Below are positions 7,041-14,307 of a stretch of 20,305 nucleotides of DNA, piece after piece. The stretch covers positions 1 to 20,305 of the forward strand of contig NZ_LGDG01000019.1 of NCBI RefSeq assembly GCF_001279775.1. The letters are read 5' to 3'. The DNA is from Streptomyces sp. MMG1533 (GTDB lineage Bacteria; Actinomycetota; Actinomycetes; Streptomycetales; Streptomycetaceae). The notes below the pieces were generated by a model. That model searched no databases, had not been told where the DNA came from, and saw nothing but the letters and a program-made list of their open reading frames with translations. The position numbers and the translations under genes are program-made. Position 1 is the stretch's first letter, and every line of letters begins with the position of its first letter.

Positions 7041-8399
7041 GTGGGACGACTCTTCGGCACGGACGGCGTGCGCGGTGTCGCCAACGCGGACCTGACGGCT
7101 GAGATGGCGCTGGGCCTCTCCGTCGCCGCGGCGCACGTACTCGCCGAGGCGGGCACCTTCGAGGGCCACCGGCCTACCGCCGTGGTCGGACGGGACCCGC
7201 GAGCGTCCGGGGAGTTCCTGGAGGCCGCCGTGGTCGCGGGCCTCGCCAGCGCGGGTGTCGACGTTCTGAAGGTGGGCGTGCTGCCGACCCCGGCGGTCGC
7301 GTATCTCACGGCCGACCTCGGCGCCGACCTCGGCGTCATGCTCTCCGCCAGCCACAACGCCATGCCCGACAACGGCATCAAGTTCCTCGCGCGCGGCGGG
7401 CACAAGCTCGACGACGAGCTGGAGGAACGCATCGAGGCCGTCTACGAGGAGCACCGCACCGGCGCCCCCTGGGACCGGCCGACCGGCTCGGGCGTGGGGC
7501 GCGTGCGGACATACGAGGAAGGGGCCGAGCGGTACGTCTCCCACCTCGTCGGCGTCCTCCCGAACCGGCTCGACGGGCTGAAGATCGTCCTTGACGAGGC
7601 GCACGGCGCGGCCGCCCAGGTCTCGCCCGAGGCGTTCACCCGGGCCGGCGCCGAGATCATCACGATCGGTGCCGAGCCGACCGGACTCAACATCAACGAG
7701 GGCTGCGGCTCCACCCACCTCGGTCTCCTCAAGGCCGCGGTCGTCGAGCACGGGGCCGCGTTCGGTATCGCGCACGACGGGGACGCGGACCGGTGCCTCG
7801 CCGTGGACCACACCGGCGAGGAGGTGGACGGCGACCAGATCATGGCCGTACTCGCGCTGGCGATGCGGGAGCGTTCCGCACTGCGCTCCGGCACCGTTGT
7901 CGCGACGGTCATGTCGAACCTCGGGTTCAAGCTGGCGCTGGAGCGGGAGGGGCTGACGATCGTCCAGACGGCGGTGGGGGACCGCTATGTGCTGGAGGAG
8001 ATGAAAGAGCACGGCTACGCGCTGGGCGGCGAGCAGTCCGGGCACGTGATCATCCTTGATCACGCGACCACCGGGGACGGCACGCTGACCGGGTTGCTGC
8101 TGGCGGCTCGGGTCGCGGAGAGCGGGCGGTCGTTGCGGGACCTGGCGGCTGTGATGGAGCGGTTGCCGCAGGTGCTGATCAATGTGCCGGACGTCGACCG
8201 GTCCCGGGTGGGCACGTCCGCGGAGCTCGCGGCGGCTGTCGCCGACGCCGAGCGGGAGCTCGGATCGACCGGGCGGGTGCTGTTGCGTCCCTCGGGGACC
8301 GAGCCGTTGGTCCGGGTGATGGTCGAGGCGGCCGATATCGATCAGGCTCGGTCCGTGGCCGGGCGGCTTGCCGATTCGGTGAAGTCGGCGCTGGGATAG
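7041..8399 (+). CDS. glmM: Phosphoglucosamine mutase
   Basis: The 452-residue enzyme interconverts glucosamine-6-phosphate and glucosamine-1-phosphate on the way to UDP-GlcNAc and peptidoglycan. All four family motifs are present: the phosphoserine loop [13 protein letters not shown] (catalytic Ser104), the metal-binding loop [12 protein letters not shown], the sugar loop [10 protein letters not shown], and the phosphate-binding [14 protein letters not shown] near the C-terminus. The start is [11 protein letters not shown], as in the family. The GTG at 7041 has a near-consensus AGGAGGA (7031-7037); an upstream in-frame ATG at 6999 would add 14 unrelated residues. The rpsI terminator separates it from the ribosomal genes, so it likely has its own promoter in 6929-7030. 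GlmS, the preceding enzyme of the pathway, is encoded 2.5 kb downstream. Confidence 0.98.
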   Translation: MGRLFGTDGVRGVANADLTAEMALGLSVAAAHVLAEAGTFEGHRPTAVVGRDPRASGEFLEAAVVAGLASAGVDVLKVGVLPTPAVAYLTADLGADLGVMLSASHNAMPDNGIKFLARGGHKLDDELEERIEAVYEEHRTGAPWDRPTGSGVGRVRTYEEGAERYVSHLVGVLPNRLDGLKIVLDEAHGAAAQVSPEAFTRAGAEIITIGAEPTGLNINEGCGSTHLGLLKAAVVEHGAAFGIAHDGDADRCLAVDHTGEEVDGDQIMAVLALAMRERSALRSGTVVATVMSNLGFKLALEREGLTIVQTAVGDRYVLEEMKEHGYALGGEQSGHVIILDHATTGDGTLTGLLLAARVAESGRSLRDLAAVMERLPQVLINVPDVDRSRVGTSAELAAAVADAERELGSTGRVLLRPSGTEPLVRVMVEAADIDQARSVAGRLADSVKSALG

Positions 8400-8455
8400 G
8401 GCAGTTCGGAGGGGGCAGTCCGGGGTGGGGGCTGTTGTGTGCGGGCTGCTGCCGC

Positions 8456-8560
8456 GTCGTGGCCGGTCGCGCCCACGCGGCGGAGCCGCACAGGGGCGGA
8501 GCCGCACAGGGGCGGAGCCCCGTCAGGCAGAGCCCCGCTGGGCAGAGCCCCGCGCCCTGG
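8456..8560. repeat. Dispersed intergenic repeat, copy B (glmM/DUF389 convergent gap)
   Basis: GTCGCGCCCACGCG at 8466-8479 is identical over 14 bp to copy A at 434-447. It is followed by GGAGCCGCA blocks and ends with GCCCCGCGCCCT (8547-8558), like the end of copy A. The element fills the gap between two convergent genes and may provide folded RNA that ends both transcripts. No coding sequence is supported in 8400-8580. Confidence 0.6.
8479..8555. repeat. Tandem array of five 15-16 bp units
   Basis: GGCGGAGCCGCACAGG occurs twice exactly (8479-8494, 8495-8510). Three diverged units follow: GGCGGAGCCCCGTCA (8511-8525), GGCAGAGCCCCGCTG (8526-8540) and GGCAGAGCCCCGCGC (8541-8555). The array lies inside copy B of the dispersed repeat and looks like expansion of its GGAGCC core. 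Confidence 0.75.
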
Positions 8561-8580
8561 GCAAGCTGCAGTACCGGCAC

Positions 8581-9516
8581 CTAATGAGCTGAGCGCTTCC
8601 GCTGGGTGTTCCAGAGCCATTTCTGGGTCAGCAGGGTGAGGGTGCCGGCCAGGATGATGCCGAACAGGTTCAGCAGCAGCTGCTCCGAGGAGCGCCAGGC
8701 CTGGTTGGTGTCGCTGTAGATCAGGGCCACGGCCGCGTTGGCGGCCGCCGGGACGGTCGTCACGGAGATGGCGACTCCGACCAGGGCGCCGGACTTGGCG
8801 GACGTCAGTGACAGGGTGCCCGCGGCTCCGGCGAGGACGGCCACGACGAACGAGAACCAGTCCGGGGCGTAGATGAAGCCGGTGTTGGGGCGCTCGGCCT
8901 CCAACTGGGCTTTGGTGAACAGACCGACCGCGTCCATGAAGAGGCTGAATCCCACGGTCACGGCCATCGCCGCGGCGAAGCCCACCAGCAGCGCGATCAA
9001 GGAGCGCAGGGCCAGCCGCGGCGCGCGCTGTACCACCGCGGTGCAGATGCCCGCCAGCGGGCCGAACTCCGGGCCGACCGCCATCGCGCCGACGATCAGG
9101 ATCGCGTTGTCCAGGACCACACCGCACGCCGCGATCATCGTGGCGAGCGTGATGAACGAGAGGTAGGTGACGGAGAGGGTCGACTCCTCGTGCGTCGCGT
9201 CCGTCAGGTGCTCCCACAGGACCGCGTCCGCGCCCTCGCCCGGTGCATCCGCCTCGGCCTGGTCGGCGCGCTTGGACAGGGACAGGTCGATGTTCTCGAC
9301 GGCGATGGAGCCGGTGGAGTCGAGGCCCAACTCCTGGAGGGCGGTGAGGAGTTCGTCACCTGCCTCGCGGGCGACGTCGCACATCACCACGTCTCCGGCC
9401 GGGTTGCGGGCGGCCCCCGGCAGGACGACGAGGTGGGTGGTGCCGACCGTCTTCTCGATCAGGCGGACCACTTCGTCGGTCTTGCCGGACGGGGTGATCA
9501 GGCGCAGATGCAGCAT
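8581..9516 (-). CDS. DUF389 family membrane protein
   Basis: The 311-residue protein has an N-terminal soluble domain (1-110) starting MLHLRLITPSGKTDEVVRLI, then about six membrane helices (near 116-134, 138-160, 170-195, 219-237, 243-266 and 279-298). The signatures SFITLATMIAACGVVLDNAI and LIVGAMAVGPEFGPLAGI are characteristic of DUF389 (related to TIGR00341/TIGR00271 proteins), a family with no established biochemical role. A basic tail (QRKRSAH) ends the protein. It starts 49 bp after the coaA stop on the same strand, so the two probably share a transcript. The ATG at 9516 has only AAAAAGG as a ribosome site. The convergent repeat region lies just beyond the stop. Confidence 0.85.
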   Translation of the reverse strand: MLHLRLITPSGKTDEVVRLIEKTVGTTHLVVLPGAARNPAGDVVMCDVAREAGDELLTALQELGLDSTGSIAVENIDLSLSKRADQAEADAPGEGADAVLWEHLTDATHEESTLSVTYLSFITLATMIAACGVVLDNAILIVGAMAVGPEFGPLAGICTAVVQRAPRLALRSLIALLVGFAAAMAVTVGFSLFMDAVGLFTKAQLEAERPNTGFIYAPDWFSFVVAVLAGAAGTLSLTSAKSGALVGVAISVTTVPAAANAAVALIYSDTNQAWRSSEQLLLNLFGIILAGTLTLLTQKWLWNTQRKRSAH

Positions 9517-9565
9517 GACGCCTTTTTAACAGGCCGACGTTTCGCGGGGGACCTCGCTACCGGCT

Positions 9566-10555
9566 TTACAGCTTGCGCAGGCTCAGACGCTGGACCTTGT
9601 GATCCGGGCCCTTGCGGATGATGAGGGCGGCACGACCGCGGGTGGGGGCCACGTTCTCGACCAGGTTGGGCCGGTTGATGGTCCGCCAGGTCGTGCGTGC
9701 GTAGTCGAGGGCCTCCTCCTCGGACACCTGGGTGTACTTGCGGAAGTACGAGGAGGGGTTCTGGAAGGCGGTCGCGCGCAGCTTCTTGAAGCGGTTCAGG
9801 TACCAGTGCTCGATGTCCTCGACGCGGGCGTCGACGTACACGCTGAAGTCGAAGTAGTCGGCGAGGCCGACCCGGGTGCGGCCGTCCTTGCCGGGCAGGG
9901 CGGGCTGCAGGACGTTCAGGCCCTCGACGATCAGGATGTCGGGGCGGCGGACCGTGAGCCGCTGGTCCGGGACGATGTCGTAGATGAGGTGGGAGTAGAC
10001 CGGGGCCGTCACCTCGTCCTTGCCCGCCTTGATGTCGGCGACGAAACGGGTCAGGGCGCGGCGGTCGTACGACTCGGGGAAACCTTTCCGCGACATCAGA
10101 CCGCGGGCCTGGAGCTCCTTGGTGGGCAGCAGGAAGCCGTCGGTGGTGACCAGCTCGACGCGCGGGTGTTCGGGCCAGCGGGAGAGCAGGGCCTGGAGGA
10201 GACGGGCGACCGTGGACTTTCCCACGGCGACCGAGCCGGCGACCCCTATGACGAACGGGGTGCCGGACTGGGAGCCCTGTTCGCCGAGGAAGGTGTTCAG
10301 GGCACCACGCAGGCCGTCCGTGGCGCCGACGTAGAGATTCAGGAGCCGCGACAGCGGGAGGTAGATGTCCCGCACCTCGTCGAGGTCGATGACATCGCCG
10401 AGGCCGCGCAGCTTCTCGACCTCCTCGGCGGTGAGCGGCAGCGGCGTCTTTTCGCGCAGCACACTCCATTCGGCTCGGGTGAGGTCGACGTAGGGAGTCG
10501 CCTCCGGCCTGTGCCGGTGGGCGCTCCGGGGCATCGGGGAGACCGGAGAGATCAC
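9566..10555 (-). CDS. coaA: Type I pantothenate kinase
   Basis: The 329-residue enzyme phosphorylates pantothenate, the first and usually rate-limiting step of CoA synthesis. It has the P-loop [12 protein letters not shown] (residues 104-115), the following segment [13 protein letters not shown], the motif RKGFPESYD, and IVEGLNVLQ, all typical of the prokaryotic PanK-I (PRK-like) fold. The product is normally inhibited by CoA. The start is taken as GTG 10555 ([15 protein letters not shown]); ATG 10534 is an alternative, and neither has a clear ribosome site. It is divergent from glmS across 364 bp and followed by the DUF389 gene, probably as one transcript. Confidence 0.97.
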   Translation of the reverse strand: MISPVSPMPRSAHRHRPEATPYVDLTRAEWSVLREKTPLPLTAEEVEKLRGLGDVIDLDEVRDIYLPLSRLLNLYVGATDGLRGALNTFLGEQGSQSGTPFVIGVAGSVAVGKSTVARLLQALLSRWPEHPRVELVTTDGFLLPTKELQARGLMSRKGFPESYDRRALTRFVADIKAGKDEVTAPVYSHLIYDIVPDQRLTVRRPDILIVEGLNVLQPALPGKDGRTRVGLADYFDFSVYVDARVEDIEHWYLNRFKKLRATAFQNPSSYFRKYTQVSEEEALDYARTTWRTINRPNLVENVAPTRGRAALIIRKGPDHKVQRLSLRKL

Positions 10556-10634
10556 AGTCCATTGTTAACGGAGTTTGAACGGGATGGCGGGTGGGCTGCG
10601 TCACGCACCGCCTCCGCGGTCCCGTCCTCGTACG

Positions 10635-10677
10635 CGCCGATGCCCGCTTCCCGGCACCAGGGAGGCGGGCATCGGCG
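10635..10677. other. Long hairpin in the coaA/glmS divergent region
   Basis: Eighteen bases at 10635-10652 pair with 10660-10677 with a single G-T wobble; the loop is the 7 bases 10653-10659. GTAC flanks the stem on both sides after a short bulge. It looks like a strong terminator, yet both flanking genes point away from it. The remainder of 10556-10919 shows no supported gene; an ATTTC-C-GAAAT palindrome is at 10858-10868. The hairpin may end an unseen short transcript or insulate the two promoters. Confidence 0.6.
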
Positions 10678-10906
10678 TACCTCGCTTTGCGGCAACATCA
10701 CCGACTACGGCCGGTCCCCGGTCGCTGACCGGCGTGCGCGAGGCCGATGTGGTCGGGATCGGCCAGGCGCGAAGCCGGTGTATGGACACACGTTCGATGC
10801 GACAAGGGATTTCGGGTGACTGCCGAGCATCTCCGGGGCGTTCGTACCCCGGTGGGAATTTCCGAAATCGGGCACGCGGAGGCTCTTTCGGGACGTGCTT
10901 TCGCCG

Positions 10907-10912
10907 TACGCT
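10907..10912 (+). promoter_or_regulatory. Candidate -10 hexamer for leaderless glmS mRNA
   Basis: TACGCT (10907-10912) fits TANNNT and is followed by 7 bases, then the glmS ATG at 10920. No ribosome site precedes this ATG. No clear -35 was found. Confidence 0.4.
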
Positions 10913-10919
10913 GCCGCTC

Positions 10920-12767
10920 ATGTGCGGAATCGTGGGATACGTGGGGTCTCAGTCGGCGCTCGATGTCGTCATGGCCGGTTTGAAGCGGCTGGAGTACCGG
11001 GGGTACGACTCGGCGGGTGTCGCCGTGCCGGCGGACGGAGGGCTGGCCGCCGCGAAGAAGGCGGGCAAGCTCGCCAATCTGGAGAAGGAGCTGACGGAGC
11101 GGCCGCTGCCGACCGGGACGACAGGCGTCGGGCACACGCGGTGGGCCACCCATGGGGGACCCACCGATGCCAATGCGCATCCGCACCTCGACAACGCCGG
11201 TCGCGTCGCCGTCGTCCACAACGGGATCATCGAGAACTTCGCCGGGCTGCGCGCCGAACTGGCCGAGCGCGGGCACCAGTTGCTCTCCGAGACCGACACC
11301 GAGGTCGTCGCCCATCTGCTCGCCGAGGAGTTCTCCGTGACCTCCGATCTGGCGGAGTCCATGCGGCTCGTGTGCCGGCGGCTGGAAGGCGCGTTCACGT
11401 TGGTCGCGGTGCATGCCGACGCGCCGGATGTGGTGGTCGGCGCGCGGCGGAACTCGCCGCTCGTGGTGGGCGTTGGGGAGGGCGAGGCCTTTCTCGCCTC
11501 GGACGTCGCCGCGTTCATCGCCCACACGCGGTCGGCGATCGAGCTGGGTCAGGACCAGGTGGTGGAGCTGCGCCGCGACGGGGTGATGGTGACCGGCTTC
11601 GACGGACGGCCCGCGGAGGTCAGGTCGTATCACGTCGACTGGGATGCTTCGGCCGCGGAAAAGGGGGGCTATGACTACTTCATGCTCAAGGAGATCGCCG
11701 AGCAGCCCAAGGCGGTCGCCGATACGTTGCTGGGACGCATCGACGCGTCCGGGTCGCTGACGCTGGACGAGGTCCGGATCCCCGCGGGTGAGCTGCGGGA
11801 GATCGACAAGGTCGTCGTCGTCGCATGCGGTACGGCCTTTCACGCCGGCCTGATCGCCAAGTACGCCATCGAGCACTGGACCCGCATCCCCTGCGAGGTC
11901 GAGCTGGCGAGCGAGTTCCGTTACCGGGACCCGATTCTGGACGCGCGGTCGTTGGTCATCGCCATCTCCCAGTCCGGCGAGACCATGGACACGCTGATGG
12001 CCCTACGGCACGCCCGCGCGCAGGGCTCCAAGGTGCTGGCGATCTGCAACACGAACGGGTCGACGATCCCGCGCGAGTCGGATGCGGTGCTGTACACGCA
12101 TGCGGGGCCGGAGGTGGCCGTTGCTTCGACCAAGGCGTTTCTGACGCAGCTGGTGGCGTGTTATCTGGTCGCCCTGTATCTGGGGCAGGTGCGGGGCACC
12201 AAGTGGGGGGACGAGATCTCTGCGGTGATCCGCGACCTGTCGCAGATCTCCGGTGAGGTCGATCGGGTGCTGGAGACGATGGAGCCGGTGCGGACGCTGG
12301 CGCAGTCCTTGGCCGACAAGAACACGGTGCTGTTCCTGGGGCGGCATGTGGGGTATCCGGTGGCCCTTGAGGGCGCGTTGAAGCTCAAGGAACTCGCCTA
12401 CATGCACGCCGAGGGCTTTGCGGCGGGTGAGTTGAAGCACGGGCCGATCGCCTTGATCGAGGACGACCTGCCTGTGGTCGTCGTCGCGCCTTCGCCTCGG
12501 GGGCGATCTGTGTTGCACGACAAGATCGTCTCCAACATCCAGGAGATCCGGGCGCGGGGGGCGCGGACGATCGTCATCGCGGAGGAGGGGGACGAGGCGG
12601 TGGTGCCGTATGCGGACCACCTGATTCGGATTCCGGCCACGCCGACGTTGCTTCAGCCGCTGGTGGCGACGGTGCCGTTGCAGGTGTTCGCGTGTGAGTT
12701 GGCGACGGCACGGGGCAACGAGGTGGATCAGCCTCGGAACCTGGCGAAGTCGGTGACGGTGGAGTAG
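10920..12767 (+). CDS. glmS: Glutamine--fructose-6-phosphate aminotransferase (isomerizing)
   Basis: The 615-residue enzyme makes glucosamine-6-phosphate from fructose-6-phosphate and glutamine. Residues 2 to about 220 are the class II glutaminase domain, beginning MCGIVGYVG with nucleophile Cys2 and including RGYDSAGVAV and GHTRWATHG (71-79). Two SIS sugar-isomerase domains follow, with CGTAFHAG, the sugar-phosphate loop ISQSGETMDTLMALRHA and EGALKLKELAYMHAEGFAAG. The C-terminal DQPRNLAKSVTVE is the invariant family end. The ATG at 10920 is certain because Cys2 must be exposed; it lacks a ribosome site (see the TACGCT hexamer). The last 40 bases overlap, in antisense, the 3' end of the DUF397 gene. 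Confidence 0.98.
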   Translation: MCGIVGYVGSQSALDVVMAGLKRLEYRGYDSAGVAVPADGGLAAAKKAGKLANLEKELTERPLPTGTTGVGHTRWATHGGPTDANAHPHLDNAGRVAVVHNGIIENFAGLRAELAERGHQLLSETDTEVVAHLLAEEFSVTSDLAESMRLVCRRLEGAFTLVAVHADAPDVVVGARRNSPLVVGVGEGEAFLASDVAAFIAHTRSAIELGQDQVVELRRDGVMVTGFDGRPAEVRSYHVDWDASAAEKGGYDYFMLKEIAEQPKAVADTLLGRIDASGSLTLDEVRIPAGELREIDKVVVVACGTAFHAGLIAKYAIEHWTRIPCEVELASEFRYRDPILDARSLVIAISQSGETMDTLMALRHARAQGSKVLAICNTNGSTIPRESDAVLYTHAGPEVAVASTKAFLTQLVACYLVALYLGQVRGTKWGDEISAVIRDLSQISGEVDRVLETMEPVRTLAQSLADKNTVLFLGRHVGYPVALEGALKLKELAYMHAEGFAAGELKHGPIALIEDDLPVVVVAPSPRGRSVLHDKIVSNIQEIRARGARTIVIAEEGDEAVVPYADHLIRIPATPTLLQPLVATVPLQVFACELATARGNEVDQPRNLAKSVTVE

Positions 12768-12946
12768 GGCGGCTTGAGGGCCTCGATGAAGGTGCTGAAG
12801 GCTCCGGTCGGGATGGTGAGGGGTGTCCTGGCCGGGGCCTTTGAGTCGCGGACAGCTATGTGGGTGGGGAGGGTGGCGACCTCCACGCAGGCGTTGCCGC
12901 CGCCGCCGGAGTAGGACGACTTCTGCCAGTGCTCAGGGTTCACCAT
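12728..12946 (-). CDS. DUF397 domain protein
   Basis: The 72-residue protein begins MVNPEHWQKSSYSGGGGNAC and continues VEVATLPTHIAVRDSKAP...FIEALK, the complete DUF397 pattern (W-x-KSSYSGG-x-CVEVA ... VRDSK). DUF397 proteins are small actinomycete partners of HTH-DUF5753 regulators (compare the WhiJ/BldB-type pairs of Streptomyces); some pairs behave like toxin-antitoxin systems. The ATG at 12946 has GAGG upstream. The normal domain should end near residue 60. The final PPYSTVTDFARFRG is encoded antisense to the last codons of glmS, so the stop is supplied by glmS sequence. Its regulator partner, expected directly upstream, survives only as the fragment at 12954-13160. Confidence 0.85.
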   Translation of the reverse strand: MVNPEHWQKSSYSGGGGNACVEVATLPTHIAVRDSKAPARTPLTIPTGAFSTFIEALKPPYSTVTDFARFRG

Positions 12947-12953
12947 GGGTGCC

Positions 12954-13160
12954 TCACAGCTCCTTTGCCAGCCTGTGGACGAGGTCACGCGATCGTGCGG
13001 GTGTGAGTGATACCCCCTCCACTCTACGGAAGTGTGTTCGGAATACGCCGAGTTGGGCTTCGGAGTCGATGAAGACCGTTCCATGCGGGGCATCGCGCAC
13101 CACGGTGTCCAGCCTCGGGACGGCGCCGCCCGCGTACACCATGGCGCTCCCGAGGTCGGC
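12954..13160 (-). pseudogene. C-terminal remnant of an HTH-DUF5753 regulator
   Basis: About 68 residues read VFADLGSAMVYAGGAVPRLD then TVVRDAPHGTVFIDSEAQLG and end LTPARSRDLVHRLAKEL, which matches the end of DUF5753 proteins. The family is normally about 280 residues with an N-terminal XRE helix-turn-helix; that part is missing. Upstream of about 13163 the frame loses resemblance to the family. The TGA at 12954 lies 8 bp before the DUF397 start, the expected pairing. With no DNA-binding domain the fragment cannot act as the original regulator; an ATG at 13142 could still give a 62-residue peptide. Confidence 0.7.
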
Positions 13161-13162
13161 GA

Positions 13163-13320
13163 AGACTCTGGAGGGTGTCGATCCAGGCGTAGTGCTGCGC
13201 GCGGCAGGCCGGATCCTCGCCGGTGAGCCGGACGTGGTCGCGGGTGATCGCCTCCCGCTTGACGGGCGTCGCTCGTCGGTCGGCTTCTCGCGGGCGGCCT
13301 CGTACTCCGCGCGCTGTGCC
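13163..13320 (-). pseudogene. Frameshifted fragment of an unrecognised gene
   Basis: Two adjoining minus-strand stretches in different frames look protein-like. One reads DDAAQRAEYEAAREK from about 13327 to 13280. The second reads PVKREAITRDHVRLTGEDPA then CRAQHYAWIDTLQ, ending near 13163. A single-base shift near 13265 would join them. No family is recognised. The fragment abuts the DUF5753 remnant, suggesting a deletion fused two broken genes. In the 13321-13431 gap I see only a 15-bp direct repeat and the hairpin at 13363-13394. Confidence 0.4.
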
Positions 13321-13362
13321 GCGTCGTCCGATGGCGTGCCGCGTCGTCCGCGCGGGGCCTAC

Positions 13363-13394
13363 GGCGAGGACATCACTCACGGGATGTCCTCGCC
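13363..13394 (-). terminator. Terminator hairpin after the toxin/immunity pair
   Basis: GGCGAGGACATC (13363-13374) pairs perfectly with GATGTCCTCGCC (13383-13394) around an 8-nt loop. It begins 37 bp past the immunity-gene stop (13432, minus strand). It probably ends the toxin/immunity mRNA. Confidence 0.65.
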
Positions 13395-13431
13395 CCGTTC
13401 ACGGTCGAGCAGACGCTGTCCCGCCGTCCGC

Positions 13432-14295
13432 TCAGTACTCGATCTCGCCGATCCAGGCGTAGTCCAGGAGCGCCTTCGGCAGGTACTCGGACTCGACCTC
13501 CACGGAGAGGCCCTGGTCCCGGGCCAGACAGGCCATGGCCAGCGGACCGAGGGCGACCAGGCTGTCGGCGCTGGTCGCCCGGTCCTCGTCGGCGGTCCAG
13601 TACTCCTTGTGCCAGCGCAGCGCGTCCCCCAGCGCCTTGTCGAACTCCGCGGAGTCCCGGCGGATGACGCGGTACAGCAGGATGAGCGGCGGATACAGGA
13701 CCTTCGCCATCAGGTCCGCGTCCGCGTACCGCAGCGCCTGCGGGGCGGTGCCGTCGACTGCCGCGACGAGCTTGTCGCCCACGTCCTGGCGGCCGAGCCA
13801 GAAGCCCTGCAGCGTCTCCACCCAGGAGTAGATGTACTCGTCGAACACGGCGCCGGAGTCACGCAGCAACGAGACGGGCACCTCGGCCAGGGCACGCAGG
13901 CGGTCGTTGTCTCGGCAGATCATCGCCAGGTAGAAGGCGGTGACCCAGGTGCCGGCGTTCAGATGGGACTCGGGGCCGGTGGCGGGGAGCATGCGCTCCC
14001 GCTCCTTGATCCGGCAGGTGACGGTGGTGCCCTCGGGGGCGGTCGCCGCGGCGAACAGTGCGGACCCGGTCTGCATGGCGGTGACCCAGGCCTCCCAGGT
14101 CTCGAACTTCACCGCCTGCGGGTCGATCGCACAGTGCTGCTGTGCCAGGCTGAGCGCCGTGCTCAGCGCCTGGGGCCGCAGGACCGGCGAGTCGGCGAAC
14201 TTGTCGAGGATCCAGTTCGCCGTCCCGCCGAGGGCGTCGAGAGTCTCCGGCACGTCGTCCGTGGGGTACTCGTGGCGGGGAACGGTCGTGGCCAC
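13432..14295 (-). CDS. Imm49-like immunity protein
   Basis: The 287-residue protein is predicted soluble and mostly helical, with no signal peptide. It resembles the Imm49 family, all-helical immunity proteins of polymorphic toxin loci: the mid-protein stretch AFYLAMICRDNDRLRALAEV, the segment FDKALGDALRWHKEYW, and the closing EYLPKALLDYAWIGEIEY. It should bind and block the toxin encoded just upstream, protecting the producer and its kin. The GTG at 14295 has a strong GAGGAGG site that overlaps the toxin stop; only 12 bp separate the genes, which favours co-expression and coupled translation. The family call is from memory of the pattern; the immunity role is supported mainly by position. 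Confidence 0.72.
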   Translation of the reverse strand: MATTVPRHEYPTDDVPETLDALGGTANWILDKFADSPVLRPQALSTALSLAQQHCAIDPQAVKFETWEAWVTAMQTGSALFAAATAPEGTTVTCRIKERERMLPATGPESHLNAGTWVTAFYLAMICRDNDRLRALAEVPVSLLRDSGAVFDEYIYSWVETLQGFWLGRQDVGDKLVAAVDGTAPQALRYADADLMAKVLYPPLILLYRVIRRDSAEFDKALGDALRWHKEYWTADEDRATSADSLVALGPLAMACLARDQGLSVEVESEYLPKALLDYAWIGEIEY

Positions 14296-14307
14296 TGACG
14301 CCCTCCT

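Noticed and set aside
7029..8507. Minus-strand open frame of 492 codons over glmM
   Set aside because: It is the antisense shadow of glmM, which has every family motif. The translated product is compositionally biased and unlike any family.
8479..8555. CRISPR-like array
   Set aside because: Units are contiguous 15-16 bp repeats with no unique spacers and no cas genes nearby.
10575..10919. 115-codon in-frame extension of glmS
   Set aside because: GlmS needs its catalytic cysteine at position 2, so translation must start at 10920. The extension covers the hairpin and promoter region.
10556..10919. glmS ribozyme/riboswitch
   Set aside because: The glmS ribozyme is known mainly from Gram-positives of the Bacillus type. 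No matching core was seen, and the glmS transcript appears to start at its ATG.
13024..13380. 118-codon minus-strand gene starting in the 13363-13394 hairpin
   Set aside because: Only its middle third looks protein-like. It continues out of frame through the DUF5753 remnant, and its start lies in a probable terminator; it is treated as decayed sequence instead.
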